Source of the DNA: Alviniconcha marisindica
Taxonomy: Eukaryota; Mollusca; Gastropoda; Provannidae
Assembly: GCA_018857735.1 (NCBI GenBank)
Contig: JABMCL010002631.1
Coordinates: forward strand, 486,001-550,000
DNA length: 64,000 nt
Reading direction: 5' to 3'
Part shown: in pieces, positions 35,916 to 49,461 of the stretch
Position numbering within the stretch: the first letter of the stretch is position 1
How the letters are laid out: each line of letters opens with the position of its first letter
Notes under the pieces: model-generated
What the model saw: the letters and a program-made list of their open reading frames with translations, nothing else
The model's database searches: none
Told to the model about the DNA's origin: nothing
Position numbers and translations under genes: made by a program

Positions 35916-38900
35916 CAGCATCCATCTTCTCCTTACCCGCCCCTTATTACCACCACCACCACCCCGGGAACCTCAGCTGGCTATCACTAATAACCGTAAT
36001 GCTCCGACCATCCGGAAAGACTGCCCACCTCCGCCACTACCCACCCGCCTACCCCGACAGAGCTCGCTAGTCTCGTAGAGCGTCGCTGTTAATCCAGGAT
36101 GGGAAAGGGGGGAAAAGCACACACATACACACAAAAACCCGCGCACCCAGAGACCAGCAGGCACAACAATAGCTGCGCCGGCAAAGCCGATCGAGGAATC
36201 GAATGCGAGGATACCGCGGAAACAAAAGCGTTGCGCGAATCCCTGGCCAGCAGGAAGAATGGCCAGCTTCTTTGCGTCCCCCGCTTGCCCATTATCCGCG
36301 TCGGAACCCCCCGCTGAAAGCTCGAAACGACGCGCGACGCGGTTTTCCACACACCGGCATGCCCGCGTTCAAAAGGCCTGCCGCGCTCTTTCGGAGGATG
36401 TATCATTGCATGTATGTATATATACATGTATGTATGTATGTATGTATGCCGTGAAGCAAAGAAGAAGGCCCTGTCTCCTCTCTTTTCTGATCAGCGGCAA
36501 GTATGGATATGGATCGTCCCTTGCTACAGATTTTCCTTGCAGCTTTTTTTATGGTCCCAACCATCACGGGGGGTTTTTCTCCGTTTTTTTTCCCCCTTTG
36601 TTTTTTCTCTCTCTCTCCCTCGAGTCTCTGAAACTGCATAGTCGAAATAATGCCTGGTAGTGCTTTTAGCATATAACCATACACAATCATAATCATGTGA
36701 AACACTAACCCCACTGGTCCAGCGAGTTTTGATGTACCTCTCTGTTAAACAACAACAACAAAAACCAACTCAAGTCCCAGTTTACAAGAATGTAGTCAAG
36801 CATGACTACTTTGCTTAACATTAGTAACAACACACAAAATATGAATCCCTGAGTTTATTTTTCTCATTACTAACATTAGTAACAACACACAAAATATGAA
36901 TCCCCGAGTTTATTTTTCTCCCTCCCCTCCCCTTCTTTTTTTCTCAGTGGGACAGTCAGTGCACAGTAACAAAGTGTTAACAATCAATGCGCCTTTCTCC
37001 CATTCCACTCAACGAAAGAAAACCATCACGCCATCAAACCTGTGCTGACTTTTCTCAGGTCAATATTACCCATCCCTGCTAACCCCCCCCCCCCCCTCCC
37101 CCCCACGTTTTAACACATCCCTTTATTTTTACTCCTCATTTTTCGTGACACAAGTGGCTACACAGCCCAAGGCAGTGTTGCCTCCTTTCAGATTTATCCT
37201 TCCCGGGACCCAACTGTCCCTTCTGATGACGCGATACAATCGCCCCTTCTAAAACGACGCTAACTACAAAAGGAACGAAAACTATGCAAAGACGCAGAAG
37301 CAAAGAGCGATCGCGAATGGCTGGACGAAGCCTGAAAGAAAGAACCCGAAGAAAAGAAAAATCATTTAAAATGTGGCACAACGGTGAGTGGTGTTGACGG
37401 GGCACAGTCAAGCGATTGGAGACGTTCCGGCGAAAACATTGCGAGGGAGGATGGTGGACGGGGGTGGGGGTTCGGAGCGGGCGGGGGGGCAAAGGCACAA
37501 AAGTAGTATTGAACAGGACGCCGACAAAGCACGAAACGTGTTTTTTAGTTGCCATGGATGTGAGCAGACAATGAAAAACAAACATGCTCTTTCGCGTTGC
37601 TTGCGGTTGAATGCCTTCAGTTCCTGCAACTGTCATCTCGACCTCTCGCGATATCAATCTATATTTTCCACTCTCTGATACCCAATGCAGACATGTACCC
37701 CCATGCACACGATTGGCAGTACACACACAATTAGCAGTGTACTATGGCACGATTATCAAGAGACCATGCAATATAGCCCCCCCCCCAATTGTCTCTTCCG
37801 CAACCGAGTACAGGTGTTCGTGTGTGTGGGGAATGACTCGCACCAGACTGTACAGTTTATATTATGTGTACTTTGTACTTTGTCCGCGTCTCGGGGAAGG
37901 GGGCTGCTCAAACTATATTGTAACCCCCCCCAATAGCGTTTTTACAATGGTTGCAATTTCACAATCACCGTAACCGTCTATTCATCTACTGGGACGTAAT
38001 TTGTAACTGTCTCACAAAATTACTGGGGGAACAATGCGAATTTCCGTACTGTCAAATTTAAACACACCCAAACTGACAACCTGTAAAATTCCGTTAGAAC
38101 AGGCTTCAGTTTCCAGTCCAAACCGGAAAATCTACTGAAACCCCACCTCGGGCAAAAAGGCTGCTGGAATGAATCCGGAACGTGCAGCGACCCCCCCCTC
38201 CCCCCCTCCCCCAACCAAGGCTGTTGCCCCTACTGCACCGTCCCTCAGGTCCTGGCCGGTTGTCAAGTGAAACGAGGCTGGAGGAAAACCTGTTTGACCG
38301 GGTGCAGGCCCCCTTGTTAGTGATTGGAAAATCGACATGGTGATTCAGAGCTGATCCGTTTCTCGGCCTGTTCAAAAGGCGGGCGCATTCTCTTCAAACA
38401 TCGATTTTCGCTTCCTTTTTTCTTTTCTTTTTCTTTCTTCTTTTCTTCCTCAAATTTCTGTCCCAGAGAATTCACGGGACCATGGAAAGCTTTACATTCT
38501 ACTGCTCAAAGCGATGAATAGATAAAACGAATTTTAAACTTTTGTCATCTCGCTATCTGTGTGTGTGTGTGTCACTGTGTGTGTGTATGTGTGTGTGTGC
38601 GTGCGCGCGCACGCACACGTCAATGGCAACATTTTACATTCAGTGCTGTACCATTACTTAAAACCACCAACATTTGGTCTTTACTACAGCATTAGTTTTA
38701 GAAACTACCTCCACTACCAGGAACTTTGAACCAGTTTTTCATCTTCCAGTCTGTTCAGCTTACCATCAAGCCCGCACATGCACAGTCCACAACTACTCAA
38801 ATACCTACACTTGGTCTTTTTCACAACTTATATTCAGCAAGCTATATTCATGTAAGAATATATCAATAAATATTAAGAAAGTAATAATGGGCACTTAGCA

Positions 38901-41900
38901 TGCCTAACCTGGGATAGATCCATTGTGTTGCAACTTGCATTACTTACAAGATCAACAGTTTTCCAAGAGAACTTGTTCTGAGTAAAACTACACAGAGTGG
39001 GAGAGAGGAGGGGGTTGGGAGTTAACACAGATAAAAAAAGCTGGGGGGTGGGGGGGGGGGGAGGGGCAGAGAGAGAGAGAGAAGGGAGTGGGACAGTTGT
39101 AAGTTGATAGCAGTTATCGACTGATTATCACCAGTACAGGCCGAGTGCTGGGGATCAATAATCAATAATGCATGGGGGACAGAGGAAACTGGAGAGGTGG
39201 AGTGGAAATGGACCAGAGAACCTGTGCTTGGCAATGGAGAACTGCTCAGGTGGGGATACCCACCCCATCCAGGTGAGGCCAATCAGCATCACTGTGTTAT
39301 GAAAACTGCATGTGCCTACACCTGGAAATGGGAAACATTTCCTTGGTGCAGGAGATAGCCAAACAGCCCTGCAAGGTCTAATGATGCTTCACGATGGGCA
39401 CAATCTGCTGCAAAAAGCTCCTCCTTTTCAATTAAGAGAAACAAGCAAGAAATCTACTAGTCCGCTCCAGTCTCCAACTTCAACATGCATGACTCGCATT
39501 GACTGGTAACTAATAGTACTGAAAGTTCAAAAATGCATGCATGCACCCTCACCCCCCACATGAAAAGAATCCACCGATTAAAATATGGCATCACCCATTA
39601 TGATACAACCTCATATGAGTGGCAACTTCTCTCCAAGAGTATAACTTAATCCATCTAAAACAATTCTTTTTATCTCTTAAATGGGGTTGGTACAGAATGA
39701 CATGATCAGCAGTATAAATCTACATGCAGGCAGAGGTGGGGGTCGGGGGTGGGGGGGTCACAGTGCACCCAAGTCCTAACACTGAGTCTCTGAGTCTGCT
39801 GCTTCCAGTTCTAAGATGGCCCAGAAAGCAGTGCTGATCGAAAGTCAGGTGATAGATACCTGGAGTTCTGCAGGCAAAAAGACCACTGTGCCCTTGTTTG
39901 GGGCCATTGCAACCAGCCTGTCAATCAGTTTCACACTCAGTCCCTATCGAAATCGGGGGCGGCTGACAAGACAAAGAAGCCAAGATTGTTTTCAGGTGAG
40001 ACCACAAGGAAGAAATCAATGATTTCAACCTCCGCCCCCCCACCCCGTCTCCCTGCTCGTGCGTGCAACACACAGCGGCCGCTACCCGAGTGACTCAACG
40101 CTCTGCCACGCCCTAAAGCAGCAATTGCACCTAAGACGACACGAGTGGTCTCCCCTGCATTGTAGTTTGTACCATTCCAATCAGTCAAGCTAAGCCTCTT
40201 CAGCCATATGAAACTGGGGAAGAGAGAAAGAAAGAATATTCAATATAATAATAAAAGATTACTCATCGCGCCCCATCTTGTAAGAGCCCAGAGCACTTAC
40301 AAAGACATAAAGATACACTCATTTCATCATCACACACACACACGCATGCACACACACACACACGCATGCACACACCCAGACACTACAAATACATGTATTA
40401 TTAGTGATGGACTGGTAAAATGACAGATCAGTATGCTGAGGAGAAGAGAGATGGGTTTTCAGTTTTGACTTAAAAGAAGAGTAAGATGAATGCCTGACAA
40501 TATACCTAAGACTAAGATTCCCCACCCACCCCAAGGCAACCATATTCACGCTCAAACACCCACAATGACAAAAATAAAATGGGATATCAGAAACTCATAC
40601 ATACATTTATCTTAGCAGAAGTTGCATTGTCCCCAATTCTGATGATTCACAAAGTTTGTGACACACACAGGGGGGAAAATGCCATGGGAGTAAAGAAACT
40701 GTTTACTGTGAAGTTAACCTCCATTAAAATAGGTCACATATGTCACTTTTCTATCAAGAATGGACAAGAAATTTAATATCTCTAAAACTTAACTATGAGC
40801 AGAACTTAAAATATGACCTCCCCACTCCCCCAAGTAATATCAAATAAAAAAAGGAACATACAATGGTAGATAATTAACACTGTCTTTTTTCTTCTTCTTC
40901 TTTTTCTTTTCTTTTTTAACCAGGAAGACTGGTGGATTCTAAATACTGTAACTGTCAGTAATAGACTAATACTATAGTAATACAGACACCCCCACCCCCC
41001 ACATGGTTTTTTCCCCTTTGTTTTCTTTTACGTAATCATTTTATTCAGATAATACTAAGTTACCATTTACTCTGATAACATTAACAGTTACCATTTATTT
41101 ATTCTGTGTCCATTTTTTATATTTTTTTATATTATATTATACCCTCATTGTATTCTGCATCACCTTGATATAACTGTCATGGTTGACCGGGTGTTAAAAA
41201 TCAATTACCTGATATCTGAGTTCTGTATGCTTACATGTGTTTTGTTCACAATGAGACAAAAATTATAACAACAGTCTAAAAACATCAAGAGTCATCAAAA
41301 AAACACCAAAAAAACACAGGAGCAGGTAGGACACTCTAAAAACAATGGAGCATGAGGCCACAAAGGCCTTGGCAGCGTGCACGAGCAACGCCCTGCTCAC
41401 AGAGTCAGGCGGGTAGATCCTGCCATCCTAGAGGTTAGTCAGCTCTTTGATTTTCATGCCATGTCAACTGCATACAGTCAGCACAGGATGGATCACACTG
41501 AAAACACTTCAACACCAACTCAAAACACAAGTCACAAGCAAAAAGCTGGACTACTCAACAAGTCACAAGCAAAAAGCGAGACCCCTAGAGATGATTCTGT
41601 GAATGTGTGGGGTCATGAAGAAACTACAGTGAGTTAATGACCAAGTGTCCTAGAAGAAGTTCAAGCAAACTCAAGAGTTTCAACAAATTCATCACTTCTT
41701 GCAATCAGAGAACCACAGTCCCCCACCCCCCCTCCCCAATATATGTGTACAATTTGTTTTGAATTCAACTTTATTAGCATCTGGGTTTGCATTGTGTCTG
41801 GGTTGATATAGCTTACTACATTACTTAAGTGTCCTAAACTCGGGAGCCTAAATATGTTCATTTTATCATCTGCACAACCTAAGCATGGAAGTTTTATGCA

Positions 41901-42210
41901 CACTTCCATTTTTATTCCAAGTCAAATAGAGAAAACAGCAATGTGAAAGAAGTGTCCATACTTCCGCTGCTCACTAAGTATCTTGGTTAAAAAAAATGCA
42001 CTCAATGTTGACAAATGTGCTAATTCAAAAAGGTAAGCGCCATCAAGAATTGCAACAAAAAAATGGGGCCATTCAGACTGCCTCATTTAGAACATTACTG
42101 AATCAATCACTGATTTTTACATAAAACATTTGAACTATCTAAAGGTATTCACACAAACATATTTGTGTTACATTAAAAGCGGATTATACAGTACTTTAAA
42201 ATTGTGTGCT
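35916..42210. other. Intergenic stretch, no recognisable gene
   Basis: The longest open frame here is 196 codons on the minus strand at 37136-37726. It has no family motif, no homopolymer-free codon pattern and no splice partners that I can see. Only simple repeats otherwise: TG near 38562-38600 and CA near 40331-40375. Confidence 0.6.
36815..36925 (+). repeat. Two-copy direct repeat of about 50 bp
   Basis: ACATTAGTAACAACACACAA, followed by AATATGAATCCC(T/C)GAGTTT and TTTTTCTC, occurs twice in tandem. Confidence 0.93.
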
Positions 42211-42213
42211 GTA

Positions 42214-42248
42214 CTTTCAGGACTATAAGCCACTTCTTTCTATTAGGC

Positions 42249-42279
<31 letters not shown>

Positions 42280-43293
42280 AGGTTTCAATAATGATGTAGA
42301 GAAAGCCTTGCACAGGGCACACAAGCATATAAGGTGTGCACAAAATAATTGGAAAGTAAGGATCAAAATATCAAAACACAAGAGTGCAGCTCAGGTAATG
42401 ACACATTCATTACATTGACAAGAATGAAGAAACAGAACAAGGCAAAATCATGAACTAAAAAGTCAGACCGGAAAAGGAAACAGTAAGAAGGAAAGTTTGG
42501 GTAACTACAACCATCCACAAGAGCCTCCTACTCTTTGTCAGAATTTGTCGAAAAACTGGAGAACTCTTCGTCTTCTGAATCAGACAAAACAGTGACAGTA
42601 GTGCGCACATACCTCATCCAACATGGCAATGGTCATGTTTTCTAAAAACAAAGCTTATGTACGCAGATTGACAGACAGCAAAATGTAAACATGGCCCAAC
42701 CCAAACTCAAAGCACTAGTTTATGACATCCTTCCTTCAACCACTGCCATATTTAGTTACGCCATATGGTCCAGAAAACTGTCAGCTAATGAGCAGTTTTT
42801 TGTTGGTGCCCAAATAGTAGTTTGTTACAAACAACTCAAATAAAACAAGGCATGTCATTTATAGCCGCCAACAAAGTTTACACCAGCACAAATAAAACCA
42901 CAATCGTTTGAATCGAGACGGAACTCTTTTTTCTTTTAGCCGGCATGGATGCTTCTCATGTTTACATGCATGCTTTGGCACTAGGCTGCTTCCTCAGTCA
43001 TATTAGTACCGAAACCTTTCGGATGGCGCTGACCGCGTCGGTGGACAGATGCGCGGAGATAAAAAGTGCCCCTTCAGTGGCATAACTAAATCTGGCAGAG
43101 GCTGGAGGAAGGTGCCAGAAAGCAATGCTCAGAGAGTGGGCCCAACCTTGATCACATGTCACTCAGATATCTGAGTGCAGCTCAGGTAATGACACATTTT
43201 CACGGAGCTTTTTTTCTGGGCCATACACAAGACACTATTTAGGGAGCAGGGGTCAAAGTTGAAAAACAAAGTAGTGCCTTATAGTCCTGAAAC
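42214..43293. mobile_element. Non-autonomous inverted-repeat element with TA flanks
   Basis: The ends TTTCAGGACTATAAG(C/G)CACT are inverted repeats, each bordered by TA (42212-42213 and 43294-43295), as in Tc1/mariner-type MITEs. The element is about 1.08 kb with no transposase frame. It contains a 39-bp poly-C-rich stretch and an internal inverted pair (CTGCCATATTTAGTTACGCC at about 42746; complement at about 43080). A direct repeat, GAGTGCAGCTCAGGTAATGA, lies at 42383 and 43174. It shares AAAGCACTAGTTTATGACAT-like and GGAAGGTGCC strings with fragments at 25.6, 62.4 and 63.6 kb. Confidence 0.65.
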
Positions 43294-43295
43294 TA

Positions 43296-45158
43296 GTGAA
43301 ACAACTTGTCAGTGTTATTCATTGACAAATTGTAAAATCATTACCCAAAAGACACAATAAACAATATAACAAGAAGAGAACCATCATACAATTAATTTGT
43401 TTTTCCAGGCATTCAGCAAAGCATTCACACTCAGTGTGAACTGATACTTCTAGTTCTAATACTGTACATAAGTGTCACAGTCTAACACTAACAGAACTTT
43501 CCATGGATACAAAGAAGTTAATCACCTGCACGGAACAGGTACAAGAACTGGACATAAAAGTTATAAATTTCCACAATGAACATTTTTCTTAAGCAGTTAA
43601 TCATAATGCAGTCAGTTGCAAAACTGAACAGGTGATTCCATCATATTTTCCAAAACCTGAGCTTAGCTTAGGTATTTGCTATTTCCACTTTCATCAGTTT
43701 CAGTTTCAGAAGCTCTATTCTGCATCAATCATGCAAATTCATATTTTGTTCAGAACTGTGAAATCTGTCTCAGCAGCATGTTAGAGATATGCATCAAAAT
43801 GAGTTATTGCTAAATTAGTACACAGTAAAAAGGTGAGAGAAAAAAAAAGTATCTCTCAAAACATAAACTGCAGCCAGCACACCCCTCACCGTGCACATAA
43901 ATTTATATTTATCTTCTATTACAAAGTTCTATGAACACTTGTCAAGTGCCTCATCTCGAGATGAGCCATAAGCACTTCCCAGAGGCAACCATACTTATAC
44001 TGAAGTAATAATACTAATATACACTATACAGCACTATTATCTGTTTCCAAACAGACCCACTGTGCTTTAGTTGTATGCAACTCTAAATGAGTGACTGTAG
44101 CTTTACACAGTTTGCTTCTGAATATCCGCCAAAGAGGTGTACTTAAAGCTGTTGTCTCTGTTTTGTGTATACCATACTTGTAATCACACACCAGTTTACA
44201 GTCACTTTATTCAAAGCCACATAAGGGTGTATGTGTGTTTTGCAGTAACCTGCTATCTGTACTTTTGGATGAATGGCTGGGATCTTTTACTAGGTACCAG
44301 CAGCCTCTATGACGCCATGTTGATTTGTCATGAAATGAAATAAAATTTGTAAATACTTGTTGACTAACCTCTGATCTTCAATTTGCTTGCTTTTGGGGGG
44401 GAGTGTGTTTATGTTTAAAAACAACAAAAACACTGGCCAACCACAGTACCGTCCATGAGTTTTGCTGCGGGAAGCGCTTGCCGTCACAGCAGAGAAAACA
44501 TGGGTCCGTACTTTCTGCTTAGGGCATAAGTTTTCCATATTTAGAACAATGTTGTGACCCATATCATAGGAAAGAGGAGATCGAGATCTATCACTTGGTA
44601 TAAGGCAATCGGCCCTTTATTCTAATACTGAACATTTCGAAAGCAAATTTCATCCAGAAATAATGAACAGACTACCATTAATCCAGGTATTTTTGGAAAG
44701 AGCGTTCAATTTTCTACCAGTTGGAACATTTTGTTAGAAGCTATAACTGTAAGGAGCTACACGACTAGCCAAAAACCTAGGCCACTTGTTCAGCCAACGA
44801 TGCAGCAGGGCGACCTCATGGGTCAGCTTGATTCCAAGCGATGTTCTGACTGAAATACAAAAGTTTTCTCACAGTCTGGTTATTCTTTTAAATTATAAAT
44901 TATAAGTAAGTATTTTGTGCACATGTTGACATTAAAATTGTATTTACAGTATTATGTTGTGAAGATGGCCTGGCTTGTTTGAACATGAGCGCCACAGAGA
45001 ACCTTGAGTGCGCATTTTCAATAGAGCTGATAAAGTTTTGATTTCGTATCGACTGATCAGTCAATGTGAATTTTTAAAGCTTCTACAAACGATTTCCGTG
45101 GCAGAGTTAAAGTTTAGTGCTCTTATCTGATTGAAAATATAAATTGAAATCAATGTGT
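43296..45158. other. Intergenic AT-rich DNA, nothing recognised
   Basis: No repeats, coding signal or RNA gene was recognised. Confidence 0.65.
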
Positions 45159-45846
45159 TTAACCCACTTGGCCCCAGACCACCCGTCACTGCCTGCTCTT
45201 TTTCCTTACCGCGAAACCCCATACCGCCCGGTAGCGGCTGGCTAGCAGACGCTACATACTAGCATCTCGGCTTATGCAAATAGGAACAGGATTCTCGCAA
45301 GACTTGTAGCCTTGTTTCCGCTATTGTTTACTACTTCCAGCGATGTCGTTTGTTCGAAGTTCGGCGAAGTTTGAGAGATGCTGTGAATTTTCAAAGTTGC
45401 GAAGTGGACGCGCGATAGATGGCCGAAAATAAAAGCCCTACTGTTAGCAATGGCGTTGGAGCTTCATCCTTTGAGATTTGAACTGCAAATTTGGCTCAGT
45501 CACTTACCGTGGGCACCCTAACAAACTCACGGAGCTTCATCTATAGAGATTCAAACTGGAAATTGTCCAAAGTCGGTTACCACGTAAGCCCCCCAAAACC
45601 TGACTTTGAGACTTGGGAGAAAAAAAATTATGGTTTTATTTTTTGTGAAAAAAATCTAAACCTGTTGGATATACAAGAACACTGTATTCGCAAACTGGGA
45701 AAAATACGAAATGAGCTGAAACTTTTGTCTGGTGTTTATTATTGATTTTTAAAGTTGTATACCAGGATCATTTGATACAGTTACTTCCCTTTGCATGGGA
45801 TTTCGTAGTGAAAGGGCAGCGGCTGGTCTGGGGCCAAGTGGGTTAA
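45159..45846. mobile_element. piggyBac-like MITE with perfect terminal inverted repeats
   Basis: The left end TTAA-CCCACTTGGCCCCAGACCA and the right end TGGTCTGGGGCCAAGTGGG-TTAA are exact reverse complements (19 bp plus TTAA). TTAA target sites and CCC-starting ends are characteristic of the piggyBac superfamily. Inner flanks are also loosely inverted for about 60 bp. The 680-bp interior has no transposase. An 84-codon frame at 45491-45745 shows no known domain. Identical ends suggest it is fairly young. Confidence 0.85.
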
Positions 45847-48520
45847 ACTTGACAAAGTACTTCCAGTAGTAGCTGTTACTAAGAGTTATTGTTCTTGATT
45901 AAATTTACTTTTGTTTTCAGTTGCTAGTTTTTGACTTGTCCTGCACTAAGTCAACATGAAATCTCAATGAAATATTAACAGATATACTGACCCATACATA
46001 AAGTTAACCTTTCAGAGCAAGAACAGTAATTATTTACATAAAAAATAAAAAAAACGTGTCTCCCAGTCCCATTCAAATTTTAGCACACTGTATTTTAACC
46101 TCTTCCTCTGCCATTTTGTTTTGCAGTTGATTACAACTATAGTATTCTCAAGGAAATCCTCACCCACACAGGGAAAGGAAGACCCAAGAAATGTCCTGTC
46201 ACCACTGTTACCAACATGGCAACAAGCTTCTTCTGCAGTTGTGTCATTTGAAGGAATCTGCCAAAGATCAGACTGGCATACCAAGACTATGTTGCAAAAT
46301 ACTGCTGATATGTCTATGAACAATGCAGTAACAGTAACTATAAGGCAAAATACACAACTTCCTCTATGAAAATAGGTTGAATAGCAGCTTGCAGACAACC
46401 AACAGCACAGCAAGACATGGAGTGTGGACTATGCTAAAGACCAGACTTGCATACCAAAACTGTGTTGAAAAATACTGCTGCTCTGTCTATGAACAGTGCA
46501 AAGAAATTAATTGTAAGGCACAGTACACAGCTTCTTCAAAAAATATATCATGAAGATAGGTTGAACGGTTAAGAGATTATGCTCTGCTAAATATGGGGAC
46601 AAAATGGCACGAATCTTGCCTTTTGAAAAAGAAATCTCCTTTCTCTGACAGTGCAAGCATGTTTACTGTTTGCCATCAGTAGGAATACATCTAAAACAAG
46701 GTTTATAACCTGCTTTAATTCTTGCCAAAATTGTCTCATTGAATATGGGTATAAAACATGTACTTTATAACAAAAGTGCTAATTGCACATTTTGTCATTT
46801 TTGAAGAGATGCCAAAGCCGTATGAAGGGTATGACAGCCCTAAAAAAAAATGTTCAATCCATATGTACAGTAGGCCATGTTGAGTGATTTAAGAAACATC
46901 ATGTGTCCAAATAGTTGTGTGACATACTGCCGAACATTGTCCATCATAACGACTGCAAAATCGTAACAATTCATACAAAGAAAAATAGCCATGATTTCCT
47001 TACTTTTATAGATCTATAGAACGTTGATTTTTTTTTTTTAATCTTCATATTTTGTTATGTTCTATTAACTGCAGAAAACTGCATTCTTATCACATTTCAT
47101 CACAATTTTGGCTGCTGGTACCTACTTTTACATGCTACTGCAGTAGCATGGGCATGGAACATTTACCAAAATAAGACTAAGAGTCAGCAGACTCACTCAC
47201 TCAGCACATACAAAATCACACTTTAGTAAAAAATATAATGCATTTGTGTTTATTCGTGACACGGGCAAATAAATGGGTAAATGCACTGTTCTGTCTGCTA
47301 GTAAAACTGTTATTAAATAATTAATCACTAAAATTGACAAATGACAATTGCCATTGAGTGAACACTTCATTGTGGAAGGAATTGCTCTAACATTAATTAT
47401 TATTATTTAAAGTATGCATCAATGACTGTACTCATACTAGAGTCACAGTTATACTGCAATATAGGCTAAATGCAAAGCATCATACTCATAGATTAAAATT
47501 AAATCATTTGATTAAGTACACTTTTAGTTTTAGTAATGTACACGAATAACTGTAAATTACTATTAATGCATTGTGCAGCTTTGGTCTGTTCTTTATTAGT
47601 AATATTACTGTGGCTCAGCACATTTTGCGAAGCTCTCGTGTTGTTGAATCATTAGACATGCGGGGAGGGGGAAAAAACACCCCAAAACCCCAGCCGATTT
47701 AGCTTCGAGTTCGAGGAATGTGAAAACTAGATTCGATCTATTTTAGTGCCTACCGAATCTGATGAAACTCGCTATAATTATAAAAATTACAGAAATAAAG
47801 AAAAGAAAAAAATGCTCGGGAAACTACAACTCCGTAGTTTGCATAGATTCAAATGGTATACATAAAGATTCACTGGTCGTCAGACAACTGTTAGGTTCAC
47901 AGTCATAGCCTATAGCGCGATATAGATCTTCGCGTGGACTGAAACCAGCGGTTCTGCCACGTTTTACTTTTCGCCAATCGATCACAACCGATCGAGAGGA
48001 AAATATGAAATCTTCTTGCACATTTTTAACCATGGGTGCATTGCGCTGTTGAAAATGTTTTAACTGCTTACCTATAGGGAAAACTCAGGGGACTTGAGGG
48101 AAATTACTTGGCCGGTTGTCTGACTTGACGAAGCAAATGGCTGACGCTCGCAAAGAAAGACCTGGCTTTGTGTTTGACTTTAGAATCCCCCCAAAAATGA
48201 ATAAACAAAACATACATTAGTTATCGTTCATGTTTCAATTTTTTTACTAACGTTATAAATGACCACAAGAAACGAATTCAAGATTCTTAAAGCTAATGTA
48301 CACTGAGAGTCCTTTTTGGTAGTTTGTTTCTGTTTCCCTTTACAAGAAATACGAAACTATGTTAGGGAGTGTATTCAGGGGAAATTACTCTTCCCAACTG
48401 CGTGACAACTTCTGGAGGTTCAAGCCAATCTAATAATGCCAGAGCACAGGCAGCAAACATACATGTACGCGTCGATTTGTTTCAAAAGTTCCTGTTGTGC
48501 TGGTATTTTTGCAGCCGGTA
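45847..48520. other. Intergenic AT-rich DNA
   Basis: Contains one diverged direct duplication (46255-46380 and 46436-46570). No gene was recognised. A short ATG frame at about 48137 (MADARKERPGFVFDFRIP) ends after 27 codons and has no recognised relatives. Confidence 0.6.
46255..46570. repeat. Diverged direct duplication of about 125 bp
   Basis: GCATACCAA(G/A)ACT(A/G)TGTTG, AATACTGCTG, TGTCTATGAACA and ATAGGTTGAA recur in the same order, offset by about 180 bp. Confidence 0.8.
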
Positions 48521-48527
48521 TATTTTC

Positions 48528-48642
48528 GGCAATGTCCACTTTTAGCCCCGAACCGGCTGTCCTCAAATGGTTTGAGGATGGCATAGTACGGAATGAACTG
48601 ATGTGGATATGCCAGCGTACTGCATACTTAAGTTCATTCCGT

Positions 48643-48674
<32 letters not shown>

Positions 48675-48733
48675 TCTCATACCATTTGACTTTTGAGGAC
48701 CGTGAACCGACGGGGCTAAAAGTGGACATTGCC
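48528..48733. mobile_element. 206-bp foldback/MITE with 23-bp terminal inverted repeats
   Basis: 48528-48550 (GGCAATGTCCACTTTTAGCC and three more bases) is the exact reverse complement of 48711-48733. Inner parts (CCTCAAATGG / ATTTGAC...GAGGACC; GTACGGAATGAACT / AGTTCATTCCGT) also pair. An interrupting (CA)13 lies at 48643-48672. No clear target duplication was found. Confidence 0.75.
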
Positions 48734-49138
48734 CTCTCTCTCTCCCTCTCTCTCTGTTATGTAGTAAGAGTAAGACTTGCTCTTAAAAATCAAGCCTCAG
48801 TCGTAGTCAGTTGCTAGGGACCTGTTTTTCGAAAATTAATGCCTGGCGAACTAGCCATCTTCAACCTTACTTTGTCCAACAGGTAGATCAAATCAAAATT
48901 CTGAAATGAAGGCTTGTTTGTGCCCTGTTACTGTTAGGGTTATTTTATTTTTATTTTGCAAAGCAGCTTTCATCACTGGCAATTAATGGGACTTTGCACA
49001 AAACAGCATCAAGTGGCCTCACTATACTTGCATGCACAACCTCTTTTCGCGGCAAGAGGACCCTGGGGCTACCACTGAAGGGATTGGTCTGCCTATAAAT
49101 AGCGGGTCGCAAAATTTGAAACAAATTCTTTTCAAGGT

Positions 49139-49321
49139 AATGAAACATTAAAATGGCTCTCATCACTGCCCATCTTAATGCAGGAGCCATTCTGGTGCTG
49201 ACAGTGTAGTGATAGGTACGTAATCTCCCTCTTCCCCCACATCCATACCCCCCTCCCCCCTTCTCCCCATCCCTAGTAAGCCTTATGGTTTCTGTGGACG
49301 TTAAGCACCATGTTTACTTCA
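49139..49321 (+). mobile_element. SINE family A, 3' part
   Basis: TGAAACATTAAAATGGCTCT ... CTCTTCCCCCACATCC ... TTTCTGTGGACGTTAAGCAC. It is the plus-strand partner of the full-length minus-strand copy 140 bp away. Confidence 0.88.
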
Positions 49322-49461
49322 AAGTATGACATGGTCACATTGCTGCTGGTTTATCACAAACATCTGGAAAACAGACCATCACTTGAATACGTCACTTGGC
49401 ACAGGCATAGCATTCACTCTCAGCTTTCTATCTGCTAAATCCATGTGTTGATGAAATTATA

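Noticed and set aside
37136..37726. 196-codon minus-strand frame
   Set aside because: No recognisable motif, Pro/His/Arg-rich composition typical of chance frames, overlapping frames on the other strand and no flanking exon signals.
45491..45745. 84-codon frame as a transposase remnant
   Set aside because: No DDD/DDE catalytic pattern or familiar segment. It is too short, and is best seen as filler inside the MITE.
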